NCBI GenBank assembly: GCA_003545125.1 | Contig: DQCI01000198.1 | Location: 1 to 8,447, forward strand | Direction of reading: 5' to 3' | Length of the DNA: 8,447 nucleotides | Source of the DNA: Paracoccaceae bacterium | Lineage (GTDB): Bacteria; Pseudomonadota; Alphaproteobacteria; Rhodobacterales; Rhodobacteraceae | Part shown: positions 1-5,554 of the stretch, piece by piece | How positions within the stretch are numbered: position 1 is the stretch's first letter | Layout of the letters: every line of letters starts with the position of its first letter | The notes under the pieces: model-generated | What the model saw: only the letters and a program-made list of their open reading frames with translations | Told to the model about the DNA's origin: nothing | The model's database searches: none | Program-made: the position numbers and the translations under genes

Positions 1-1365
1 CGGGCCGATCAGCGCGCTTTGTTCGTACTTCACCGCGAGCCCGCCGGTGAACTCGAGGTTTGCCTTGAACTGCTCGACGAAGCGCGGGCTCCCGGTGCCG
101 TCGAGCTCCGAGGTGCCGGGCGGGGCCGATATGATCCGGGCCCATGCGTGGTCGGTGTCGACCAGCCGTTTCGCCTCTGCCCAGCGCTCGGCGGAATAGC
201 TGTGCAAAAGGCTCGGTGCGGCCCGACCCTGGAACACATGCGCGAGCTTCCAGCCGAGGTTGAAAGCGTCCTGCATCGACACGTTCATTCCCTGCCCCGC
301 CTTCGGGCTGTGGGTATGGCAGGCGTCGCCCGCGGTGAACACCCGCGGCGCCCGGTCCTCGCCTTCACCGACATCGTCGAACCGGTCGGTGAGCCGGTGC
401 CCGATCTCGTAGATCGACCACCAGACCACTTCCTTCACGTCGATCGAGTAGGGCGCCATGATCCGGTTCGCCGCCGCGATCATGTCGGTTTGCGAAAGCG
501 CGCGCTCCGCGACCCGTTCGCCGGCATTGAGCTTGTCGAGCTCGACGTACATCCGGAACAGATACCCCCCCTCGCGCGGCAGGATCAGCACGTTGCCCTC
601 GGTCGCAGAGGCGATCAGGCACTTCTGGCGCACGTCCGGGAAATCGGTGTTGGCGAGGATGTCCATCACCCCCCAGGCCTGGTGCGCGGCATCGCCGTGC
701 AGCTCGCCGCCAATGGCCCTGCGCACGGTCGAGCGCGCCCCGTCGCACCCGACGACGTAGTTGGCCCGCACCGTGGCCGTTTCGCCCCAGTCTACGCCGG
801 TATCCTCCAGCGTCACGGTCACCGGGTAGGCGTCCGCCTCCGGGTCTATCACCAGGTCCTTCACCGCCCAGTTGTAGTCGGGCGCGAGGCGGGCGGGCGC
901 GTTTTGCATCACGTCGAGGAACATCTGGTGCAGGCGGGCCTGGTTGATGAGCACATGCGGCATCTCGGAACTGTCGTCAGCCACGTCCTGGACCCGATCT
1001 ATCCGCCTGATATGGGCGGGGTTCGCTGGATCGGGCGCCCAGAACGCCGTCTGGTTCACCCAGTAACTCTCGCGTTTGACCTTCTCGGCGAAACCGAAAG
1101 CCTGGAACATCTCCATCGTCCGGGTGTTGATCCCGTCCGCCTTGCCCTTGGAAATGTTGCGCGGATCGCGCTCGACGATCATCGTGTCGATCTCGGGAAA
1201 CTGCGCGAGCTGCGCGGCGAGGCAGAGACCGGCCGGGCCGGTGCCCGCGATCAACACGTCGACCTTGTCCGGCAAGAGGGCATGCGGGGCGCGGTCGCGC
1301 CGATCGGGGGCGGCGTTGCGGATATCGGGGTCACCCCCGCGAAAGCCGTCCATGTAGAATTGCAT
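1..1365 (-). CDS. mobA: FAD-dependent aromatic hydroxylase, 3-hydroxybenzoate 4-monooxygenase-like (partial, 3' end outside window)
   Basis: Predicted NAD(P)H-dependent flavoprotein hydroxylase that would convert 3-hydroxybenzoate to protocatechuate in the cytoplasm, feeding ring cleavage. The window holds 455 codons from ATG 1365; the known family is about 640 residues, so the C-terminal thioredoxin-like part is missing. Visible motifs: Rossmann GTGPAG at residues 41-46 (FAD ADP binding), the DG motif CDGARSTVRR at 208-217, and the GD motif GDACHTHSPKAGQGMN at 346-361. The N-terminus (MQFYMDGFRGGDPDI) and many internal blocks match my memory of Comamonas MobA, including the equivalents of its catalytic Asp (D77 in KADGIN), His (H137 in MPHVLINQAR) and substrate Lys (K248). 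The start is supported by GGAGG five bases upstream. It is divergent from a MarR gene, as mobA is from mobR. Phenol 2-monooxygenase-type hydroxylases are close relatives, so substrate is less certain than family. The symbol means the hydroxylase, not the molybdenum-cofactor or plasmid-mobilisation mobA. Confidence 0.82.
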   Translation of the reverse strand, partial: MQFYMDGFRGGDPDIRNAAPDRRDRAPHALLPDKVDVLIAGTGPAGLCLAAQLAQFPEIDTMIVERDPRNISKGKADGINTRTMEMFQAFGFAEKVKRESYWVNQTAFWAPDPANPAHIRRIDRVQDVADDSSEMPHVLINQARLHQMFLDVMQNAPARLAPDYNWAVKDLVIDPEADAYPVTVTLEDTGVDWGETATVRANYVVGCDGARSTVRRAIGGELHGDAAHQAWGVMDILANTDFPDVRQKCLIASATEGNVLILPREGGYLFRMYVELDKLNAGERVAERALSQTDMIAAANRIMAPYSIDVKEVVWWSIYEIGHRLTDRFDDVGEGEDRAPRVFTAGDACHTHSPKAGQGMNVSMQDAFNLGWKLAHVFQGRAAPSLLHSYSAERWAEAKRLVDTDHAWARIISAPPGTSELDGTGSPRFVEQFKANLEFTGGLAVKYEQSALIGP

Positions 1366-1392
1366 CGAAACCTCCCTGTCGCGCCTTGCCGG

Positions 1393-1422
1393 ATAATAGC
1401 TGTACTTACTAATTTCGGTCAA
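1393..1422 (-). promoter_or_regulatory. Putative sigma-70 promoter of the MobA-like hydroxylase
   Basis: Reading the minus strand, a -35 element TTGACC (plus positions 1417-1422) is followed by an 18-base spacer and a -10 element TATTAT (1393-1398). Transcription would start near 1386, leaving about 20 bases of leader before the ATG at 1365, enough for the GGAGG ribosome site. Both hexamers are close to consensus, and the segment is AT-rich within very GC-rich DNA. Inferred from sequence only. Confidence 0.6.
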
Positions 1423-1438
1423 TGAAAATACGTGTACA
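1401..1438. promoter_or_regulatory. Candidate MarR-family operator region between the divergent genes
   Basis: Two TGTAC-centred elements lie 32 bases apart, about three helical turns: TGTACT at 1401-1406 and the palindrome TGTACA at 1433-1438. The first is inside the -35/-10 spacer of the hydroxylase promoter and the second lies just upstream of its -35. Aligned on TGTAC, their flanks agree only partly. Nearby dyads include AATGA/TCATT (1421-1425, 1441-1445) and TTGT/ACAA (1458-1461, 1466-1469). None is a long perfect palindrome, so the true MarR site cannot be fixed from one sequence. Confidence 0.25.
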
Positions 1439-1461
1439 AATCATTTGCCGGAAGGTATTGT
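1433..1461 (+). promoter_or_regulatory. Weak candidate promoter of the MarR-family gene
   Basis: TGTACA at 1433-1438 (four of six matches to the -35 consensus) is separated by 17 bases from TATTGT at 1456-1461 as a -10. Transcription would start near 1468, leaving room for the AGGGAGG ribosome site at 1482-1488. If correct, the -35 coincides with the TGTACA palindrome, which would allow autoregulation. Other AT-rich hexamers such as TAATAA at 1461 are possible -10 elements. Confidence 0.25.
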
Positions 1462-1493
1462 AATAACAAGACTATATTTCAAGGGAGGCGGTG

Positions 1494-1937
1494 ATGGAAG
1501 CACAGCGCATGCCCGGCCACCTGATCCGGCGGCTGCACCAGGTCTCGACCCAGGTGTTCACCAGGCACATCCAGGAGGCGGGGTTCGACCTCACCCCGGT
1601 GCAATTCGCCGCGATGGACGCCATCACCTCCAATCCCGGGATCGACCAGGCCGGCGTGGCCACCCGGATCGCCTATGACCGCGCGACGATCGGCGGCGTG
1701 ATCGACCGGCTCGAACAGAAAGGCTTCGTCACCCGCAATGTCAGCACGACCGACCGGCGCGCGCGCGAAGTCTGGCCGACGGACAGGGGCGTGCGGGCCT
1801 ATGATGCCAGCCTGCCGGTTGTCGATGCGGTGCAGGACGAAATCCTGTCGGGCCTCAGCAACGTGGAGCGCGCCCGGTTCCTCGAATTGGCGGCAAAGGC
1901 GCTCGGCGGCGCTTCGGGCGAAACGCCGGGCGGCTGA
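1494..1937 (+). CDS. MarR-family winged-helix transcriptional regulator (MobR-like)
   Basis: Encodes 147 residues, typical for MarR proteins, which bind DNA as dimers and usually repress until an aromatic ligand binds. Residues 8-30 form the N-terminal dimerisation helix. The winged helix-turn-helix spans roughly 33-100: LTPVQFAAMDAI (33-44), recognition-helix region YDRATIGGVIDRLEQKG (61-77), and the wing with the family DRR pattern in STTDRRAREVWPTDRG (84-99). The C-terminal helices (about 105-137) complete the dimer interface. ATG 1494 is chosen over GTG 1491 because AGGGAGG at 1482-1488 is five bases from the ATG but only two from the GTG. It is divergent from the MobA-like hydroxylase, and in Comamonas testosteroni MobR represses mobA from the same arrangement, with 3-hydroxybenzoate as inducer. 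Control of the neighbour is therefore likely but inferred. MarR membership is near certain; the ligand is not. Confidence 0.9.
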   Translation: MEAQRMPGHLIRRLHQVSTQVFTRHIQEAGFDLTPVQFAAMDAITSNPGIDQAGVATRIAYDRATIGGVIDRLEQKGFVTRNVSTTDRRAREVWPTDRGVRAYDASLPVVDAVQDEILSGLSNVERARFLELAAKALGGASGETPGG

Positions 1938-1962
1938 CAGGAGCCCGGGCCGCCGCGCCACG

Positions 1963-2005
1963 GACCGGCGTTGCGGGCATGAAACGCCCGCCTGTCGGCC
2001 CGGTC
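1963..2005. terminator. Composite stem-loop between convergent genes, possible bidirectional terminator
   Basis: The gap between the MarR stop and the SulP stop folds into two stacked stems. The outer is GACCGG (1963-1968) with CCGGTC (2000-2005); the inner is GCGGGC (1973-1978) with GCCCGC (1986-1991), closing a seven-base loop ATGAAAC. Unpaired bases between the stems are unequal (4 and 8). There is no run of T on either side, so classical intrinsic termination is not assured. The location, where two genes face each other, supports a terminator or transcript-end role. The outer arm overlaps the SulP stop codon. Confidence 0.4.
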
Positions 2006-4154
2006 AGGGGATCTGCTGCCCCAGCAACTTGTTGGTGCGGTCGAGCTTTTCGGCCAGCGCCGCAGCCATCGCGCGGTGCCAGCCCGCGGCGAGATCGGGC
2101 CGGTGCGCACGGATCTCGGCCAGCCGCGCCTCGCTCATCCGGTAGACAACGCTGTCGGTATCGGCCTCGACATTGGCCGTCCTTGGCAACCCCGCATAAG
2201 CGGCGATCTCGCCCACAATCGACCCCGGGATCTGCTTGCGCACCCGGATATCCGCCCCGTTGGCGGCCGCGATATAGATCGACAGCGCCCCGCTTTCGAG
2301 CATGAAGACATCATCCGACCAGTCCCCGGCCCGCACCAGCACCGTTCCGGCCGCGACCTCTTCGCGCGCCATCGCCGCGAACAAGTGCCCCGCCGCTTCG
2401 CGGTTGCCGGTAAGCTGTTCGAGCGCCGAGCGCACCGTCTCGGTCGCGTCGCTGGTTTCCATCCGGTCGAGCAGGGCATTTTCGGCGATCTCCAGCGCGG
2501 TTTCGATGTCGCCCACCACCGAAAGCGCCAAAGTCTCGTCGAGCAGACCGGCGCGTGTGACCTCACCGCTGATTTCGGGGTTCATGCCCGCAAGGACGAC
2601 AAACACGCCCTTGGACCCCGCCAGGATGTCGAGCTTGCGCAGCGCAGCGAGGACGGAGGCGTCCATCCCGCTGACCCGGGAGAAATCGAGGATCACCTGG
2701 CGCGCCGGCACCGGGGCTTCGAGCAAGGTGCGAATTTTCCGGGTGAGCTGTTCGATCGAGCCGAAGAACAGGAACCCCTGGAGCCGGACCAGCGCCACTT
2801 CGGCGCCAAACGCGTCGAGATAACGAGATTGCGCCGGGCCGCGATCAACCGTGGACCGCGCCACCGCGAGGTCGGTCGCGTCGCGGATCATCGGCAGCCG
2901 CGCGTAGCTGACCGCGAAAAGGAGCGAGGCGAGCACGATCCCGAGCGCCACCGCCATCACCATGCCGACGGACAGCGACGCGACCACGATTGCCAGGGTG
3001 ACAAGCCATTCGAGCGGGCTTTGCACGCGCCGGGTCGCCACCAGCCAGCGCCAGAGGATCGAGCCGCCGAAGAAGATCAGCAGCGCCGCCGAGGCGAAGG
3101 GCGGCACGAACGGCAGGATCCGGCCGGAAAACACCGCGGCCACCGTAAGCCCGGCGATCGCAATCATGCCCGGCAGGCGGCCATGGGCGCCCAGCAGCAC
3201 GGCGGAGGTGGTGTTCGAGGCGGATATGAAACTGACCGTACCCCCGAACAGGCCGGTCGCGACATTGACGCCGCCGCAGCGCAGGAGCTCGCCGCGCGTG
3301 TCGATATCGCGCCGCACCGCAAGTTCCGCGCCGGTCACGTTGAGCAGCGTCGAAAACATCCCGATCAACGCGACCGTGCCGATCAGCGGGCCCGCATCCC
3401 ACAGGACACCAAGTTGAATGTCGGCCAGCGACAGCGGCAGGAAAGGAACCGCAATAGCTGTCTGCGGGCCGGTCATCGCTGGCAGCAACCCGAGCGCGCG
3501 CACATCGTCGAGCGATAACCCAAACACGGCGAGTGCGGCGAAGAACCCGCCCAGCGCGACGATCAGCGTGGCGACCAGGCCGAATCCGCGCCACCGGGTG
3601 CTGACGAGCCCGAGCAGGGCGGCGAGCCCGAGGGTGAGCCCCGCAGGCAGCAGGCCGGCGCCGCCCGATTGCAGCGCCGAGCCGAGCCAGCCCGGGCCCG
3701 CGCAAACCAGATCGGCCGCCGAGACGATGAGCAGCGCGCCCGACGCGGCGAGATACCCGGCAGCCACGGGAAAGGGCATCAGCCGCACGATGCGCCCGAG
3801 GTTGAACTGCGCAACCGCGATCATCGCGATCCCGGTCAGGACAGCCGTTCCGCCAAGCACGGCGAAAACGGTCGCAACCCGCTCGCTGTCACTGCCGGGC
3901 ATCGCTGCGACGGCAAGGATCACCGGCATCAGGATCGCGACCGGTGCATTCTGGACGCTCGAGAACACCGGCCCGACAAAATCGCGGCGCAGGATCAGGC
4001 TCAGCGTCCCGACCGCGCCGGCGAGCAGAAAGACCGACGTCGCCAGCGCCGTGCCCGCCGCCAGGCCACCCGTGAAGATCAGGGTCACAAGCGCGATTGC
4101 CCGCCCGAAATTGTCGAACCCGACGACCAGCCCGGCAAGCGCTTCACGCAGCAC
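2004..4154 (-). CDS. SulP/SLC26-family anion transporter with C-terminal STAS and cyclic-nucleotide-binding domains
   Basis: Predicted inner-membrane inorganic anion transporter (sulfate, bicarbonate or another anion; not determinable here). From GTG 4154 it has 716 residues. Hydrophobic SulP core, about 2-420, includes the family-like stretch around AELAVRRDIDTRGELLRCGG. The cytoplasmic STAS domain is about 450-565, with DFSRVSGMDASVL at 490-502. A cyclic-nucleotide-binding fold occupies about 591-716, with the phosphate-binding cassette GEIAAYAGLPRTA at 648-660; the key Glu and Arg-Thr-Ala are intact. This three-part architecture is known in bacterial SulP proteins. Start choice: the frame is open to ATG 4334, but the extra 60 codons have many A/T third positions (GGT, GCT, CGT, TTT, ATA), unlike the rest of the gene. 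The 4334 ATG also lacks a Shine-Dalgarno sequence and follows a hairpin. No clear ribosome site precedes GTG 4154 either, so the start is provisional. It stands alone, converging on the MarR gene. Confidence 0.85.
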   Translation of the reverse strand: MLREALAGLVVGFDNFGRAIALVTLIFTGGLAAGTALATSVFLLAGAVGTLSLILRRDFVGPVFSSVQNAPVAILMPVILAVAAMPGSDSERVATVFAVLGGTAVLTGIAMIAVAQFNLGRIVRLMPFPVAAGYLAASGALLIVSAADLVCAGPGWLGSALQSGGAGLLPAGLTLGLAALLGLVSTRWRGFGLVATLIVALGGFFAALAVFGLSLDDVRALGLLPAMTGPQTAIAVPFLPLSLADIQLGVLWDAGPLIGTVALIGMFSTLLNVTGAELAVRRDIDTRGELLRCGGVNVATGLFGGTVSFISASNTTSAVLLGAHGRLPGMIAIAGLTVAAVFSGRILPFVPPFASAALLIFFGGSILWRWLVATRRVQSPLEWLVTLAIVVASLSVGMVMAVALGIVLASLLFAVSYARLPMIRDATDLAVARSTVDRGPAQSRYLDAFGAEVALVRLQGFLFFGSIEQLTRKIRTLLEAPVPARQVILDFSRVSGMDASVLAALRKLDILAGSKGVFVVLAGMNPEISGEVTRAGLLDETLALSVVGDIETALEIAENALLDRMETSDATETVRSALEQLTGNREAAGHLFAAMAREEVAAGTVLVRAGDWSDDVFMLESGALSIYIAAANGADIRVRKQIPGSIVGEIAAYAGLPRTANVEADTDSVVYRMSEARLAEIRAHRPDLAAGWHRAMAAALAEKLDRTNKLLGQQIP

Positions 4155-4334
4155 GGAGGGCGGGGCCGTGTCCCCTGGCGGGCTTATATGGTCTTGGTCC
4201 CGGGGGCGTCGGATGTCAGCGCAAGCGCCAAGACAGACCGCGCCGCCCGTCGCCCGGACGAGGCCGCCGCGCACAAAAACTGGAAAGTGGAACCCGCCAT
4301 GGAAACGAGCCGTAGCACCGACACGCGGCCTCAT
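4155..4334 (-). other. Open-frame extension or 5' leader of the SulP gene
   Basis: This stretch is in frame with the SulP transporter and free of stops up to ATG 4334. Its translation has no recognisable domain and its codon use is poor for this genome, so I read it as leader DNA rather than coding. It holds a TATAAG hexamer on the minus strand (plus 4183-4188) that could be the -10 of the transporter promoter, about 30 bases before GTG 4154; no convincing -35 lies 16-19 bases upstream of it. If protein data show a longer N-terminus, this becomes part of the gene. Confidence 0.45.
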
Positions 4335-4338
4335 GAAA

Positions 4339-4354
4339 GGTTTTCTGCAAAACC
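4339..4354. repeat. Perfect 6-bp inverted repeat next to the ATG at 4334
   Basis: GGTTTT (4339-4344) and AAAACC (4349-4354) flank the four-base loop CTGC. On the minus strand this hairpin ends four bases before the ATG at 4334, where a ribosome site would have to be. It may be a protein-binding dyad or an RNA hairpin; by occupying the ribosome-site position it argues against initiation at 4334. Confidence 0.5.
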
Positions 4355-4377
4355 GCGGACCGACGGGCTACCGCGGT
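4352..4377. repeat. 7-bp inverted repeat ACCGCGG / CCGCGGT
   Basis: ACCGCGG (4352-4358) and CCGCGGT (4371-4377) form a perfect inverted repeat with a 12-base spacer. Because CCGCGG is itself palindromic, the arms are also direct repeats 19 bases apart. It overlaps the GGTTTT/AAAACC dyad by three bases. It lies between the SulP gene and the promoter of the repressor gene and could be an operator or a structural element. No function can be assigned. Confidence 0.4.
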
Positions 4378-4388
4378 GCCGTTTCCGG

Positions 4389-4418
4389 TTGACGCGGATC
4401 GCTCGGTTCCGCTATGAC
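4389..4418 (+). promoter_or_regulatory. Putative sigma-70 promoter of the LacI-regulator/sugar ABC operon
   Basis: TTGACG (4389-4394) as -35, an 18-base spacer, and TATGAC (4413-4418) as -10. Transcription would start near 4425, about 50 bases before the GTG start at 4476. The -10 and start point lie inside the palindromic operator, so a bound repressor would block RNA polymerase. This is the only convincing promoter seen for the right-hand gene cluster. Confidence 0.6.
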
Positions 4419-4445
4419 ATCGGTGTCATGACATCGGTGTCATAG
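4412..4445. promoter_or_regulatory. Tandem overlapping LacI-type operators forming a 34-bp near-perfect palindrome
   Basis: Two identical 16-base copies of ATGACATCGGTGTCAT occupy 4414-4429 and 4428-4443, sharing the AT at 4428-4429. Each copy is a dyad with 6-bp arms ATGACA/TGTCAT around a central CG, the general form of LacI-family operators. The junction makes a third perfect dyad, TGTCATGACA (4424-4433). The whole 4412-4445 segment pairs with itself at 15 of 17 positions. It overlaps the -10 of the operon promoter and lies 31 bases before the LacI-family gene, so autorepression is the natural reading. Confidence 0.75.
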
Positions 4446-4475
4446 AAACGCACGCCGAGTCGACGGGAGGAAAAC

Positions 4476-5534
4476 GTGGCCACGATCTACGATGTCGCAA
4501 AAGCCGCGGGCGTGTCGCCGAAGACGGTCAGCCGGGTGCTGAACCGCGACGCGCCGGTCGGGGCCGAGACCCGCAAAAGAGTCGAGCGCGCGATGGGTCG
4601 GCTCGGCTACGTGCGCTCCAACGCCGCCAGAATGATGCGCTCCAACCGGTCCGATCTCATCGGTCTCGTTTCCGGAGCGATCTCCGACACATCCGGCCTG
4701 ACTGAAGTGGCCGGCCTGCCCGACACGCTGATCCTCCAGGGGGTCCAGCAGGTGGTGGGCGAAAGCGGCAAGACATTGATGATCGCCGACACCGGCGGCG
4801 ACCGCGAAAAGGTCGCGCCGCTGGTGCACACCTTTCTCGAACACCGCGTCGAGGGCCTGATCTTTGTCGCTCCCTACCACCGCGAGGTGCAGCCCCGTAT
4901 GGCCGGGGCCGGCGTGCCGGTGGTGCTCGCCAATTGCTACGACGCCGTCGGCACACCCGCCGTGATCCCCGACGACCGGGAAGGTCAACGCCTTCTGGTC
5001 GCCCGGCTGATCGAGGCCGGGCATCGCCGGATCGGCTTTCTCACCCTCGACCCGTCGATGCGTGCGGGCGTGCTGCGCCCGCTCGGGTACCGCGATGCGC
5101 TGACCGCGGCCGGGATCGCCTTCGACCAGGCGCTGGTCGAACCGGCCTACGACCAAGGCGAGACCGAGACCCCTGCCGCCCTCACCGCGCCGCTCGCGCG
5201 CCTGCTCGCGCTCGCCGACCCGCCCACGGTGATCTGTTGCGGCAACGACGCGATGGCGATGCAACTCTACGGGCTGTTGCGCGCGCGGGGCATCCGCGTG
5301 CCCGAAGAGATGTCGGTCGCCGGCTACGACGATCATCGGATCATCGCCCAGACGCTGCACCCGCCGCTCACCACCGCGGCCCTGCCTTATCTCGACATCG
5401 GCCGCCGCGCCGCCGAGCGCCTGCTCGGCCTGGTGGACAACGCCGACCCCGAAACGGACAACCCGGTCAAGGTGCCGGGTCCCGTCGCCTGGCGGTCCTC
5501 CGTGACCGCACTTACCGAACCGTCTTCTCAGTGA
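4476..5534 (+). CDS. LacI-family transcriptional repressor
   Basis: Encodes 352 residues, normal for the LacI/GalR family. The N-terminal helix-turn-helix is textbook: MATIYDVAKAAGVSPKTVSRVLN at 1-23, with recognition helix in SPKTVSRVL, then hinge residues about 46-58 (YVRSNAARMMRSN), followed by the periplasmic-binding-protein-like core (about 59-345) that senses a sugar or sugar phosphate and dimerises. Core landmarks include VEGLIFVAP, GHRRIGFL, CCGNDAMAMQLYGLL and SVAGYDDHRI. The GTG start at 4476 is supported by GGGAGG at 4465-4470, five bases upstream, and by the conserved position of the HTH. It is the first gene of the cluster, 20 bases before the solute-binding-protein gene, and probably represses itself and the transporter through the dyads at 4412-4445. 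The effector is unknown but is probably the transported sugar or a derivative. Confidence 0.93.
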   Translation: MATIYDVAKAAGVSPKTVSRVLNRDAPVGAETRKRVERAMGRLGYVRSNAARMMRSNRSDLIGLVSGAISDTSGLTEVAGLPDTLILQGVQQVVGESGKTLMIADTGGDREKVAPLVHTFLEHRVEGLIFVAPYHREVQPRMAGAGVPVVLANCYDAVGTPAVIPDDREGQRLLVARLIEAGHRRIGFLTLDPSMRAGVLRPLGYRDALTAAGIAFDQALVEPAYDQGETETPAALTAPLARLLALADPPTVICCGNDAMAMQLYGLLRARGIRVPEEMSVAGYDDHRIIAQTLHPPLTTAALPYLDIGRRAAERLLGLVDNADPETDNPVKVPGPVAWRSSVTALTEPSSQ

Positions 5535-5554
5535 ACCGGAGGGAGGAAAACTCC

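Noticed and set aside
19..1425. Long plus-strand open frame (468 codons) across the hydroxylase gene
   Set aside because: It is antisense to a protein with clear FAD motifs and full similarity to MobA; its translation shows no domain, and long antisense frames are expected in such GC-rich DNA.
1473..1478. TATATT as the -10 of the MarR gene
   Set aside because: It is only three bases from the ribosome site, so transcription would start within or past that site.
2076..3518. Plus-strand open frame (480 codons) across the SulP gene
   Set aside because: Its translation is rich in R, H, Q, D and G with no recognisable fold, and it lies opposite the STAS and membrane domains of a clear transporter.
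4440..5360. Minus-strand open frame opposite the LacI-family gene
   Set aside because: The plus strand has a textbook helix-turn-helix and sugar-binding core with a ribosome site; the antisense product is low-complexity and has no domain.
4934..5554. Upstream open-frame extension of the solute-binding protein
   Set aside because: It overlaps the repressor gene in another frame and translates to Arg/Pro-rich sequence; the signal peptide and ribosome site fix the real start at 5555.
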